Positions 25,821-38,710 of a DNA stretch of 64,000 bases are shown piece by piece. Source of the stretch: Trichoplusia ni (lineage: Eukaryota; Arthropoda; Insecta; Lepidoptera; Noctuidae); the NCBI RefSeq assembly GCF_003590095.1, contig NC_039478.1:21638001-21702000 (forward strand), read 5' to 3'. How positions within the stretch are numbered: the first letter of the stretch is position 1; every line of letters starts with the position of its first letter. The notes beneath the pieces are model-generated. The model had not been told where the DNA came from. It saw only the letters and a program-made list of their open reading frames with translations, and made no database searches. The position numbers and the translations under genes are program-made.

Positions 25821-26784
25821 GTGTGCTGGGAACCGAATATACATTCTTCGACTTATCAGAGCAATGGTCATATCACTCAATCATATTATAGTTGGTAAAA
25901 CTTGATAATAGTTTGAATACAGCACTCGCAATATTTCTGTGGAACCAAATAGATCGGTATTGTTTAAAACTTTGCCTCGATATTTGATTCTGTATACGTA
26001 ACACGTAGGAAAACTTAACATTACATTCTCTTAAAGTTTAAAACAAAATCAATTGAGTCTAGCTACATATTTTTATTCCTATCCTTACCAGATGTTTGCG
26101 GAATATTCAGTGCGGTGAATATTTTTAGGGTACCGTAGGACTAAGTCTTGGGAATAGATATGATCCGGTAAAGCACTTGAATTCCGATTTTAAGACATCT
26201 GACGCAGGTGACTTAAAAATACTAATATTTACTAAGCTTCAACTTCTGAAAAACCCTTTTTTTAATGTACACATTTGCCGAGAGGTATTTAAAAAAACGA
26301 TTGACTATAAATATTTGGACTATTCGATTCAAAACTAGATCAAGCATTCGAAAGCTTCTTTGAAAATTAGCCCTACCACCCAACACTGTAACAGAACCTT
26401 TTCTTTGCAAGTTTGCTCGCATGTGGCCAAATTCGGGGTCACAGTGCGACTATAAATTCGATGCAGCTAAAGCGTGGAGGAGAGCCAACTGTGGCCAACT
26501 TACTGCCGCCATTATGAAACGGCTGACCGTCGCGATGAGTTTTGATAAACCCTCGCATCGATCCACTTTTTACTGGTTTCCCATTATTAGAGGAAAGTTG
26601 GTGAAATATGGAAATTAATTGACCAGATTAAGTGCTTTCAGTGTTGTAGTTTAATGGGAATCTTTACTAATGAAACTTTTTTGTTTTTTGGTGTTAGACT
26701 GTCTGATTTATTTTTGCAATAAAGCAATTACTCTAGTAACGTTATAAAAATATCAGTATATCAAAAATCTCAGTGTTTTAGTTG
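25821..26784. other. AT-rich non-coding DNA
   Basis: A modestly GC-rich patch around 26430-26530 reads open on the plus strand for 65 codons without a motif. No gene is called. Confidence 0.45.
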
Positions 26785-26990
26785 ATCTAATGGATAAGTG
26801 ATTGCATTAATAGCTGAATCGTATTGGGGACCACGACAAATCGAATGTATCCGACGTTTCGCTGGTTCGATCCCCGATCCGGCTAATCTTTTTATGATGC
26901 ACGTATGTATGCTGTTTTTGAGTCTGCGGGTTTGTATACGTGACTCCCGGCATTCATACGAGTAAGTGCGGGAGCAAAACATCTTTTTTC
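26785..26990 (+). repeat. tRNA-derived SINE
   Basis: The tRNA-like head has an A-box-like GATCTAATGGATAAGTG and an exact B box, GGTTCGATCC (26864-26873). It is followed by the family body word GAGTCTGCGGGTTTGTATACG and ends GTAAGTGCGGGAGCAAAAC. The copy is moderately diverged but retains pol III promoter boxes. Confidence 0.6.
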
Positions 26991-29900
26991 TTATTTATTT
27001 ATTCAAAAAATCAATTAAGATTCAGTTCCCATCCCCAATACCTAGCTACAAAACCTATACCGTCCACAAAATGGAACACCACTTATTACTTATTCAGTTA
27101 GTAACCAAGTAAAGCTTTATCGATGCCCAAATTACTAAATGCTTTTACTTTTATCATAACGATATTTTTGTAGGAAAGTCGTAAAATAAATATGAATCGG
27201 TCCCGGTAGGTCTTATTTAACAATTTGGTCGAATCACGATTGTGTGGCTATGTAATTTGGGTCTACCGCCTGATTGCCCCTTCCGGAACGAGCATTCAAA
27301 TACTTTTTTTATGATTCTAGAATAAGTAAAGGGGTTGAGAAGTGCGCATGGTGTTGTTCTTTCTTTTGTGTAGTTGGGTGACTTTTGGGTAATAATTCTT
27401 TAAGAAAGTTATGAAAGAGTTAAGAGTTGGTCGATGTGTTATGTTTGAGTAATGATGCCTTGACGTTATAAATAATTAGGCAGCAAAATTAAAATCACCG
27501 TTCAATATTTCCAAACCATGTCAGCCTAAATTTTTTGTAATTTTTACATATTGGGAAACGAGCCCAAATGTAATTGCAAATAATTCCAAATGCAATTGTA
27601 ATTGAAATCTACGAAACGGGCCGACAAACAATCACCTAACTTCTCGTAACTAATTTCGTTTTCCAACGAGCATTCCGAATGTACAGCAACAGCACAAGTC
27701 GTTTGCACGAACATAAAAACTACACGTAACTGCAATTGGTGTGTTACGTACATGTGCTCTATATGGGTCACTTGCATTGCACCATTTGCACCAACTTCGT
27801 ACTAAACTTGTTTAAAACCTATCATAGGGTAACTTCCAGTTTGGCCTCCTCCCAGATATTTCTAATTACACTGTTTGTGAGCGCTCCGTTTTTGTTTTGC
27901 AATTTTCTTGCAAACATTTTGAAATATGGAACTAGAATGAACTATTTAATGTTCGTTTGTTTTAAAATTCTGACTACCTGTATTATAGTACTGTAAAAAC
28001 TAAATGTTTATTTTTTTTAAGACTTTGGTTAAGTTAATATTCGGATCAAAGTACTTTTATAGTATAAACTATTTTGTCAGCATATTTTTCATGTTACATT
28101 AACACGCCTAATGAGACACGTAGTTTCTAAATATAAATAATGTCCTCGTGTGCTAAATATAAATATGTCAGGGGGTGTTAAAATATGTTCATAATAGCTC
28201 ATTAACCCTATATCACAAAATTAATGAGGCAGTTTGACCGAATATAAATGGCCTAAACTAACAATCGATTTTAGTACTAACACCAGTCCGTCGACGATAC
28301 ATAATTGTACGTTAAGTGGGTTAACAGTGACCGCAAATGACAGTTGGAAATAATTTTAGGGTTAGAATGACAAGTTTTATATTATGACCTTATGATGTGT
28401 TCAAACGTGTATGCTGTAGCTGCAGCGGTGTGAACAATTATTTGTTTAAACTTTCATGTACAATTGTGGTACATAAGGCATACTTAAAGACGCAAGGCAT
28501 TATCTACCAGTCAACATTCGTCTGTGTTCATCTATGAGCTCTCCGCCTGGTCTTAAAGAAGTATTATTGATGCTGTGTGTGACAACACGTAGATCGGCAT
28601 CTCTCTTCAACGATTGCAATAATTTTACTTTAAAATGTGGTAGTCATCTTTCCGAACGCCTTATTAAACAATGATAGCAAGGCGTGTCGAGCAAATATGG
28701 TTCAGCTTTGACGTGACTAGAAGGCGGAAACAAGAATAAAAATTCAGACGTTAATAACTTACAAACCCCAAAACTCTTAAACGTACTTAAAGTCGTATAT
28801 AATTCACCATTAAAATAAAACAAAATCGAAATTGCTCAATGTCTTCGGAAACTATGATGCCACAGGCAGACAGTCAAGCACGTCAAAATCATAACACCCT
28901 CTTTTTGCGTCGGGATGTGAAAAGTGTCTTGCAAAAGCCTGTGTCTTGCAGATACTTATCTGGTTACAAATTAACACTGCAACCACTAACTTCATTATGA
29001 CAATATGAAGTAATTCGTCGTCTATAATATCGATAGCATTTCAACAATGTTGTACCGTAAATAAAGTCGTAACTCGGACAACTCGGGCCAGTCGGCTATA
29101 CGTCGCATTAAATTTAACGATGGAAATTAACGACAGTACATGTGTCAATGATTTTAGATGAATGTTGCGTCATCGTCGTTTTAGACCGACCTTATGACGA
29201 AGGTTTAGTTTGGACCAGATGACAGCAGTTTTGTTTGGCGTCGGGGTTATTAACGTTTTGAGATGTGAATGTTTCAGATGTGTCATTGGATCAGATGTTT
29301 AGTTATATCACTTGATATAAGGAATATTTTTACTTTTACCGTTACAGAATTGTAGTGAGTTATGATCTTCATTTTATAATATTACATAAAGAACTGTACC
29401 TAATTACGATTCAATTGAATACAAAATATGAGAATTTGTTTTACGTAAAAAGCGAAAAAAAATACATTTTCATCCCTGTCAAAGTCGGGAAACGTGCCCA
29501 GAAGGCTGGCTGCATTGCCACGTTGAATGGCAATGCCAATTCTTTGAGCAAAATCAGACCAGCGTCTTTTCAACGTTTAGCGGTTTAAGTATCTTCAGCT
29601 GGGTCAATTTTCTTATTGAATTATCAGAAATACCATTTTGAACAGAATGTACTCTTCTAAGTTTTGTAACTGAACAGAAACAGCTACAAAATCAAAACCA
29701 TCTTTTTATTTTCTATTTATTTTTGCGATCTAAAAATAAATATTCATGCAATCGTTTCCAACTTAATTCAAAGAGTTCAAAACTAACAAAGATGTAGATT
29801 GCAGGGTTGTATAAAAGCTATTGTAAATTGTGTCTCACAAAGTTGACCGAAGTATTGGACGCGATATGCTTGCCAAGTCTGTGCTTTGTAAAGTAAATAA

Positions 29901-30356
29901 CTCAGTTACACAGCTTTATTGGTAAGCTACTGTGGCGAGCTAATTAGAGATATGATACGTTTCTGTTAGGGTTAAGGCCAAATGTAAAGTAGTTTTAATT
30001 TGTCGCTGAATGTTAGTAGGTACTAAAGGACGAAGTTTTGTGTCGGTGATATGTTTGGGATACTTTATTAAAATAGAAATTGTTAATAGTCTATTTTTTA
30101 CAGCATCTCTTGCAAATGTTATTTTACAATATTTAATGTAACTAAATACGTTCCAAATGTATGGAAATTACATTTTATTTCGATGTGTCTTTGACTTGTC
30201 AATTCCATACATTTACATATTTTTTTATTGACGTTAACGATTGTAGAGTCATCACTTGCCTAGGTGATGTTTCTAAATAGAGATAAAATACCAACATAAA
30301 TGTTAACTTTATTTCAATATACTAGTTATAATAATTATCATCTGCTTCCATTAGCT
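26991..30356. other. AT-rich non-coding DNA
   Basis: No exon, RNA gene or clear repeat. Short frames at 27544, 27736 and 29355 are motif-free. The word CCCTCTTTTTGCGTCGGG at about 28899 recurs nearly unchanged at about 41441. Confidence 0.5.
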
Positions 30357-30598
30357 AGACGACCTCCGTGGTCGAGTGGCGCACGCACCGGTTTCAAGGT
30401 GTCGCTAGCTCTGAGGTCCCGGGTTCGATCCCCGGTCGGGTCAATGTAAAAATTCACATTTCTACATTGTCTCGGGTCTGGGTGTTTGTGGTACCTTCAT
30501 TGTATCTGAATTCCATAACACAAGTGCTTCAGCAACTTACTTTGGGTTCAGAACAATGTATGTGATGTTGTCCGCATTTATTTTTATATTTTTTTATT
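30357..30598 (+). repeat. Full-length tRNA-derived SINE, best copy
   Basis: The head CCTCCGTGGTCGAGTGGCGC carries an A-box-like word, and an exact B box (GGTTCGATCC, 30422-30431) follows at normal tRNA spacing. The body has TCTCGGGTCTGGGTGTTTGTG and the 3' end is T/A-rich. The 7-bp direct repeat ATTAGCT (30350-30356 and 30599-30605) flanks it as a plausible target-site duplication. The acceptor-stem pairing is imperfect and a non-tRNA body is attached, so it is a SINE, not a tRNA gene. Confidence 0.75.
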
Positions 30599-30605
30599 AT
30601 TAGCT

Positions 30606-32844
30606 TGTTTTGGTAGAAGATAATAAAATAATACTATTGTAAAACACAGTACTGTAGCTTTGTTAGTACTTTATATCAATTAGCATATCTAATAATATAA
30701 ATTAGCACAGTCAGCTTGTTTTGTTATAAAACATTGCAAAATACTTAACAATATTGCGACCAGTCTTCTTTCAGGGACTACCAAAACCTTTGGAAAAACA
30801 GTTGCGGTTGCTAAAAAGAGATAATGCGCTACAAGGCGTAGAGTGGCAACTCCTTTCCACAACTTTCGTATCTAACTCTTAGTGTCCTTGGTAGAGGGTG
30901 TGCTAACAAAAACAAAAACGTTTTACAACTGGCTACCAAGTACACAGTGCCTTTATTAACTTTGAGTCTTGCACAAATTTTAATATAGCGAATACGAGAT
31001 ACCCGACTAGTGGCTAGCTACCAGGCATTGCTGGATGAATACAATTGTGATTGTTTTGGAAAATGTAACGTTATTTTTGTAATTGCTTTGGATTTTTCTT
31101 CGACTGATGGTTGCTGATTTTCTTAGGATCGATATCATAGTCGTTAAGTTTACTTAATAGCATTTATTATCCGATCATCTACTATTGGGCAAAGCCCATC
31201 TTTCGCTCTACCAATCTCCTCTGTTAATATTGAAATTACTTTTTGATTTAAGTTTTATTTTTTACTTTCAGTCCTCTTCATTATATCTAAGGCTTCAGTG
31301 GTCATGAGAAAAAGCAAATACTGAAAAAGTATTCCTTTGCATATACCATTAATCGTATTAGTATCAAAATAGTGTAAGTAAAGACGTATAATCCAATAAC
31401 CATCACAAAGTTCATAAGATCTTCGTAAATAGAACATAATTCAAGGCTGCAAACTCTTGACCTAAACATACGTATGGCTTCCATATATCATGAACACCTA
31501 CATATAATATATATCTATAACATAATAGGTGTGTAGGTAATACCAGTGCATCGCTATCGCATATCTCGTAATGGACGTACGCCCGCCGACAAAGGACTGA
31601 TACGACCTATTTGGATCTGTACCAGAATTCCGATCGACTGAAAAAAAGAATGCCGTTAAAAATGGCGTCCACTTTCATAGCAGTTTATTGGAAGTTTTTA
31701 AATGGAGGACAAGCGTGGATGCTTCGGATTGTGATGGATCGTTTGGATTCTTTTGTTTTGATGACTATTGATTTTGCGGGTATTCGATTCGTTTATTGGT
31801 GAAGTGTCGAATACCATAATACTATCTTGATAAAGACAAGTTAGTGAAAATAAACCATTTTCAAAATACGACAAGTCATCATTTTCACATTTCTTTTTGT
31901 TAGCTCGTCAATCGTTCGTTATACTTTGTATTAAATTATTTTTCGATTATATTTATATACCTATCTTGATCCGTAGCAATACATATGCTCTCGTCAATTC
32001 TTCCGACCTCAAAAATCAAATAATTTATTTTTTCGTTACTGTAAATAAATAAAGCCTATTTTCGTCTACAAAAGAATCGTAAGACTTAAATATAGACGTG
32101 TCAGGGGATTGAGCGGAACAAGGGATTGACAAGAAGTTACATTTATAGATTGGATTCCGATTTGTTTTTGTAACGATAAGACACTTTTTAAAGCTCGTGA
32201 TTTAAGGGGATATTAGGGTAACATATTTCGGCGATAGCTTTCAACATTAATTACATTTTGAGTTATGTGAAGAGGCGGATTTGTTTGAGTATTTTCCGTG
32301 AATTTATACGGAAAAGTAAGGTTTTATTATTCCTGTTATGTATGGGTATGGTAGAGGCTGCTTATTGTGATTTTAAGTGATATTGTATATAACGTAATTT
32401 TATACAAAATATAGATTAATTCGAGTGTGTTTTTCGCACATTAAAAAAAAACGTGTTCTTGAGGTAATCACAGATATATAGCTTTGTAAGAAGTTAAAGT
32501 CAACGTGAATTTGAGCTCTTTAAAAAAAGTGTTTTTAGATAAAAGTTTTCAAATACTTAAAATAAAATAAAAAATAGAAAATACACGCACTTTCTAGAAG
32601 CATTACGAATAGCAACAGTACAGACTCTTATAATTAGTATAATAGTTGTTATAACTTTAGTTGGGCCTCTTAACCCAAATAGAAGTGTACGGCGATTATC
32701 TAAATTGGTAACTGTCTTGATGATTGAACCTATTAACGGTATTAACAAAATACGCTCGATAATAGATAAAAGAGAGTAATATTTGAGGCCTTAAATCGTT
32801 CAGTAGTTTGTTATTTATCTTGTTTTCACTGCTAACTCATCGTC
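30606..32844. other. AT-rich non-coding DNA
   Basis: Nothing beyond motif-free frames of 66 codons or fewer. Confidence 0.5.
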
Positions 32845-33162
32845 ATCCTAGCCCTTTCCCAACAATGTTGGGGTCCGCTTCCAGTCTAACCAGATTCAGC
32901 TAAGTCATTGGCCTAGTATTTTCCCAACTATGTTGGGGTCCGCTTCCAGTCTAACCAGATTCAGCTAAGTACCAGTCTTTTACAAGGAGCGACTGACTAT
33001 TTGACATCCTCAACCCAGTTACCTGGGCAACACGATACCCCTTAGTTAGACTGGTTGTCCGACTATCTAGCTTCTGACTACCCTGTAACGACAGTCAAAG
33101 ATGAATGAATAACAGCCGGGACCCACAATTTAATGTGCCTTCCGAAAAACGGAGGCGCTCGT
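32845..33162 (-). repeat. (GATGAT)-tailed SINE copy with duplicated 3' end
   Basis: On the minus strand this is the same SINE body as at 25568-25820, without the 5S head. Its 3' terminal 50 bp (ACTTAGCTGAATCTGG through GTTGGGAA) is present twice, at 32921-32970 and 32856-32905, 65 bp apart and differing at one base. The tail is a short ATGACGATGA. See findings for the duplication. Confidence 0.7.
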
Positions 33163-35794
33163 TAATAATAAATTAATCTAATAATAATCTGAAAAGTGAA
33201 ACCATAAAAATGCAACCAGAATAAACCCCAATAGCCGAAAATCTTACATTGTCATGCTCAGCTCTCCCCATCGAGTAACAATCAATTACTTAAATTGAAA
33301 CCGTAATCATATCTCAGCATCAATTCCATTCCCTTAAAATCTTACAACGTAATCAGTTTGTTCAATAGACAAGTACACTCGAACTACAAACTCGCTCTTA
33401 ATTTAATACTGCAAGCAAATATAAAGTAGTATTGATATAATATTCTTATCACGCACGACTCGCGAGTGGTCGCACCCCCTGTAGGTGTACTCTGTTGAAT
33501 TCCGTATTCACCTACATTTAGCCAGAGGTAGTTGGTAGTCTAACGACGAAGTATCTGAATGTTCGAAAGGAAATCCTAATGGATGCGGCATGTTCTGAAA
33601 ATGATTGATCTAGATAGTTTTTACACTTTGACAATTATATTTTATTCCCTAAGTTTAAATGAGGACTGAAATGTTTCAGAAATAAAGTTATAAATAAACT
33701 GTGAGTGGAGAAAGTGAAGTCAACATTACAAACATATACCAATCCTATTTAATCACTCTAATAGCAATTTACTAAAGTAAGACGTACATTCACTAATACT
33801 AGTACGAAAGTCATCTAATCAACAGTAGCAGTCGGCAAGATAACATCGTATTAAAGGGGACTCGTATTTTATTCGTAATGCCGCATTCACAAAAAATTCG
33901 TGATTCCACCGACAGCGTATATTTCCTCGTCGAAAAGAAAAATGTTTCGTTCGAGGGGAGCATCGGAACATGTACTTTAGGTGCTTCGGAAATACCTAGT
34001 TTGATATTCAAAAACCATTATTCTTTATGCGCACCTTTAGCGGAGTAATATTGCAGATCGTGAGTTACGTAACTACTCAGATTCCGCTCCGTACTTCTGT
34101 TATGTTCGATGCTGTGCTACAAAGTTAGTTTTATGAGTTCATCCTCCAATTGATGCTACATAGTATCATGTGTTACGTATGTGAACTACCACGTAAAATT
34201 TTGTTAGTATGACCATAAATATGTTAGTAATACTGTCGCTAGATTTCATATCTCGTTCCGCGGTCGAATTTTCGGAACGACACCGCAATTCTGAGACTTG
34301 GACATGTCGCATCGAAGTCGTTTACGCTCGCCTGCCCACAAGGGTCGTTGGGACCACGTTTGTTTAACTTCTCCGTCCATGAACTTTGGTAATAACTGCG
34401 AGGATCCGTGCTGGACGAGATGTGGAACAGACGGCACTTAATTATTTCTTACATTATTTATCCCGAGTCCCGAGACAGATTAATTTATTGCTGCAGTTTT
34501 TCCCGTTTAGATTTACCGAGAAATGCAGCTCGTCTGATAGCGCGGTAAGAGCTTCGCTATCCTTAATCACTTGAACCCATTTGCTCCATTTAACACCAGA
34601 AACTGAGTACATTTTCTTATGCACTACAGATTTATAAGCAGCAATTAAGACTTGGTAGTATCCATTTGGCTTATTAATTACCTCTGCGGTGATATTTATC
34701 GCGAGGCGGGAGCGCGCCGAATTTTCTTGGCTCTAGTTTCTGAGATAATGGTGCTCGAGAGTGGTAAAGTATCGCTCGACACTTGCGACATATTATGACG
34801 GTAGATCATACTGCGAACGTTCGCTGCAGAGGATAGGCGTTGCTTGGCAACCCTGCACTTAATATAACGTTTAACTTTTCGTTGAGGGTCGTTTAAGAAG
34901 TCTACTTGTGAACTTTACTGTGAACATTTAATATGAATCTATAAACATTACAGTTTCTATAAGAGAAAAATAATTGAAAGCGTATATTTAAGTATTTCAG
35001 GCATAATAATAGTTGTTAAATTTCATTAGTTCTCAGATCAAATACCAATCAGCGATCAGAATTAAACCGCCATTCTGTATTCGTCATCTTTATAGATAGC
35101 TCGAGACCATCGGATTGAAGAGCTCTATTGAAATGAATTCATTAGTCAGAGAGTCGGCGTAATATTTTAGCGGATGAATAGAAGAAATTATTTCGCATCG
35201 GTGCCGAGGGCATTCATCAAATACGAATGAAGTCACTTGCGAATCTCGTCTTTATTGCCTCGTGATAGAGGTGTTGAATTTTCTGAGCTGTCTAAAGGAG
35301 GTTGAATGTTGTGTAGGTTTGATAAGGAATAGGTAGTTTGTTTTGTGTTCGCTTCGTCGCCGTTCGTCTGTAGATACGTGGAGCAGTGGAGTGTGAACAC
35401 GGGAACGGCTTACTTACCGCAAACCCTTTCTGTTTGGGCTGCGTTCTCTGATGCCGTAATCTTATGAGCTCTTTATCGAACTCTACGGTGTTAGTTTACG
35501 TTTTTATCTTTTTTGTCTATCTTTTCTATTTATTGTTTGCTTTTAAGTTTATCCCTCTATCTGTTTAATGTTCCTTAACGTCTAGACTTATAAGGTACAC
35601 TGAGATTCGTTTCTCTAATGCGCCGATAGGAGTCCTTGGTTTCCTCAAATAAATAAATAAATCTTAATATAAATCGAAAGAGAAACAAAGTTAGGGGGCA
35701 GACATCAAACACCACTTACAAATATTAATGCATAGAGTTTTACAACTGCGACTCGTATTTACACAGCAATTTGGCCGTTACCCTCTTTATAAAT
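33163..35794. other. Non-coding with one GC-moderate block
   Basis: The 34240-34580 segment is more GC-balanced than its surroundings and has several CG dinucleotides, but frames on both strands (62-63 codons) carry no motif. It could be a conserved non-coding element; nothing proves it. Confidence 0.4.
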
Positions 35795-36015
35795 GTATTC
35801 GCTTTTTTGGGGTCCGTACCTAAAGGGTAAAAACGGAGTTCTATTACTAAGGCTTGGATGTCTCCGTCCATCTGTCATCAGTAAAATTATCGCAAACTTT
35901 AAGTTTTTTTTGACGCTACAAAAAATAAATGAAGTCAAGGCAATGTTTTTACCGTCATAAATGAAATGGCTAACCAATCTGTTTTATACGGAACCCTCTA
36001 GCTCGCACTTGACCA
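35795..36015. repeat. Lepidopteran interspersed repeat, GGTCCGTACC...ACGGAACCCT type
   Basis: It begins TTGGGGTCCGTACCTAAAGG and ends TTATACGGAACCCTCTAGC followed by TCGCACTTGACC. The interior carries the degenerate (TCCGTC)-like word GTCTCCGTCCATCTGTCATC. It is the clearest copy in this window of a repeat whose fragments also lie near 13405, 17245, 21105 and 40640. Confidence 0.5.
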
Positions 36016-36329
36016 GTTTTATTACTTACATTTTGTTACTGCCGTTAAAATTACATCAGCAAAATTACTGTTCGCCAAATTGAAAGTAATGTCTCCGGTC
36101 TTACATCAAAACAACACTACGTTCGCTTCTATAGCGGTGTTAGTGTCACAATATTGCGATATATTTTTATTAAGAGTACTAATGTGCCTTTAAACATTTA
36201 GCCTAGTCTGTTTATGAGTTGAGTTTCTCGTGGTGATATTAAATAAGCTTCTGTGAAGGGTTTAAGGAGCAAGTAATGTATGAATAAGAGTTCGTGTATT
36301 TGTTTTTCTTCTAAAATCTTCTTATCGGG

Positions 36330-36440
36330 GGTGCGCAAATACAAGTCCCATGCACAGAGACACATAGATCCAGGACAATTCGTGGATCTCACAAACGCAT
36401 GTTCTACGCGGGGATCAAACCGCCACATACATTGGGTTTG
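36330..36440 (-). repeat. Diverged tRNA-derived SINE
   Basis: On the minus strand, GGCGGTTTGATCCCCGCG is a one-step variant of the B box. It is followed by GAACATGCGTTTGTGAGATC and GTGTCTCTGTGCATGGGAC, matching the SINE body order of the 37690 copy. Confidence 0.5.
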
Positions 36441-37689
36441 GCTCGTTGACTTAGTGACATTTGTAGCTGCTTTAGTCTGCATCAATATGATTGGGCATTT
36501 AATATCGTTAATGCACATCGTGGGTATCTAAAAAAAAACCTTCGTATGTAAATGATAGCCTAGATCTCTTTTTTCACATGGTTAGGCAATTTTGGCATAA
36601 TACATACATGACAATTACCACGCGTGCTAATGTCAACCTTACTGCATTCGAATAGGAGCATGTGTTAAAAATGTGGGGTTTATAGTACAGTTTTAGTAAA
36701 TGATACCAAACGTTTTAGTTAATTCAAGTTAATAGCGTGTGTAACAATACTATTTTGGCCTCAATAGTTTTCATCTCACATGACTGCGTCGCGTCGCTCC
36801 ATTTATTTCGGCCAATATTCGTTTATTAACAATTTTAGTTTGTTGTGTCAAATAGAAATAAAATTGTGTGTTTTTGTTGGAGATAAATTTAACTAGAGCT
36901 TTTAAACATTACGTTTTTATTTGAAGCAAATTGTCCGTCGATTATTTTTGTATTGTTGCTTGTTGATGATGCTACAGAATACATTTGACGGACATTTACC
37001 AATCACGCACTATTTCATAATTATTCTTCATTCAAATTAACATAAACCTACAAACACATGGGATTAAATAGAGTTAATCCAACAGTACGGTCGCGTGATT
37101 AGAGCGAGCCGCTCGTTCAGTCACCTGGCAAAAGACGACCATTCACAATCAGTCTGATTACCGCATCAAACACCAGAAAATTGGGCATTCGGTGTTACGG
37201 ATACCTGTCGTATTATCAACGTATTCACTCAAATGGCTAATGTACAGTCACTCACTAAAGTTGGTATAAAAACTTTATTTATCCATTGCAAAATTAAAGT
37301 GATATTTTGAATTTGTTGTTAAACAAGTTTGGGCTAAACTAGTGTCAAAAAGAAACTATTTCTTTATTTTCAGGACATTATTGCGGTTATAACAATAGGT
37401 AATAATTTACGTTATCATAATTTTCGGAGTATTTAGTAGCTGACTGTACCTTGTTTTAGTGTTTGAGAGCTAATTAATACGGAGTGTCGCTGAATTTGAA
37501 TCAGGTTTATCATGCGTATTGTTCATTTGTTATGTGTTGTTGGAGTAAATATTTTGATATATCTACTAGAATACTAGAACTAAGTAACTGAGGGATAATC
37601 TAGATATGGTTTGTGACATAATCAACTTTTATTAACTACTGATATTTTTAACAAAAGATTTTTAGTCCTTATATCGCGAGATGCTTCAC
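36441..37689. other. AT-rich non-coding DNA
   Basis: No gene. A small element near 37095-37135 contains GAGCGAGCCGCTCGTTC with short dyad symmetry. Confidence 0.45.
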
Positions 37690-37825
37690 AAACATTAAAA
37701 GTATGTGCACAAAGATGCCCCAGACTCAGGATAAGCATTCGTTGATCACACAAACGCTTGTCTTAAGCGGGATCGAACCCGCGACACGTCGACGCCCTAC
37801 TCGGTTATCCGCGCAGTTAATAAAT
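37690..37825 (-). repeat. tRNA-derived SINE
   Basis: The minus strand reads GCGCGGATAACCGAGTAGGG (A-box region) and an exact B box, GGTTCGATCC (37769-37778). GTTTGTGTGATCAACGAATG and GAGTCTGGGGCATCTTTGTG follow. It keeps both pol III boxes. Confidence 0.65.
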
Positions 37826-37937
37826 ATTAACATAGTAAGGCAGTAGAAAAGACCAGAAATATAGTTATAATTACAAACACATTAAAAATTCAACTGTTTT
37901 TTTTCCTGATTCCTATTGTATAAGTTCATGTTTCTAA

Positions 37938-38021
37938 TAAATAATCTCTTTTTTTCAGGTAAGTACCACAATGAACTCACCGTCTATTTGTCAAACCGCT
38001 CACAACTCGATTCAGGTAAGT
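37938..38021 (+). promoter_or_regulatory. Candidate recursive splice (ratchet) site RP2 with downstream 5' splice site
   Basis: The tract ATAATCTCTTTTTTTCAG runs directly into GTAAGTAC (junction 37958/37959), the same tandem acceptor-donor structure as at 11169/11170. Exactly 57 nt later ATTCAG|GTAAGT (38015/38016) supplies a second strong 5' splice site. This is the RS-exon arrangement known at recursive sites: the downstream donor defines a transient exon, which is normally removed when the regenerated donor wins. An alternative reading is an ordinary 57-nt cassette exon (37959-38015). Evidence is sequence only. Confidence 0.6.
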
Positions 38022-38424
38022 CGTAATCTTGGGATTTATAAACCAAAAGGCCAACCACATGCAATATTACAAGTATTATGTAACAACTAACAATTTATTA
38101 AGAGTGTCTTGGCAAGTTTTCTAACAGAAGTATATTTTTTTGTATATTTCACGCGTAATAACAACTGTCACAATAATTTTGTGTTACCTTCTTCGTTCGT
38201 GCGAGAAGGACTTAGTTTTATATACTTGCGTTGAATATTACGGCTAGGAATGTAGTGTGTGCCGGAATAATAGTGAAATTATTTAATAAGTCTGTTTATT
38301 AACTCAACATATTGAAGCATCTTGCAATGGTTTTATTATAACTTGACTGTATAATACTGGTTAATATAAAGGGTTTGTTAGTTTGATTATGATGAATGTA
38401 TTTCTCTATAACTATTGCTCCCTT
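38022..38424. other. AT-rich non-coding DNA
   Basis: Nothing recognised. Confidence 0.5.
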
Positions 38425-38710
38425 GACATACCGAAGATATAAATCGAACTTCGATGAAAAGTCGGTCGGTGGATGGGTGACCATGTCTGTCTTAACGAGT
38501 TCCTCCGCATTTCCAAGCTACTTCGACTGTCGTTACGGGTAGTTGCAAGCTAGAAAGTCTGACAACCAGTCTTACTATACCGTATCGTTTTACCCAGGTA
38601 ACTGGATTGAGGATTAGATAGGCAGTCACTTCTTGTATAACACTGGTAGATACTTCCAAACGGTTAGGAGCTCCAAAATAATTGGAAAAAAGGCTAAGCT
38701 AATGATGAAC
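38425..38710 (+). repeat. 5S-headed SINE, diverged copy
   Basis: The head has ATCGAACTTCGATG and GGTGGATGGGTGACCATG, a C-box-like word of 5S rRNA. The body follows as in the other copies: CTGTCGTTACGGGTAGTTG, CCCAGGTAACTGG, GGCAGTCACTTCTTG and a final AAAAGGCTAAGCTAATGATG. It is more diverged than the 21565 copy but retains the internal part that copy lacks. Confidence 0.6.

Noticed and set aside
30359..30455. tRNA gene
   Set aside because: A and B boxes are present but the acceptor stem pairs poorly and a SINE body with flanking direct repeat follows.
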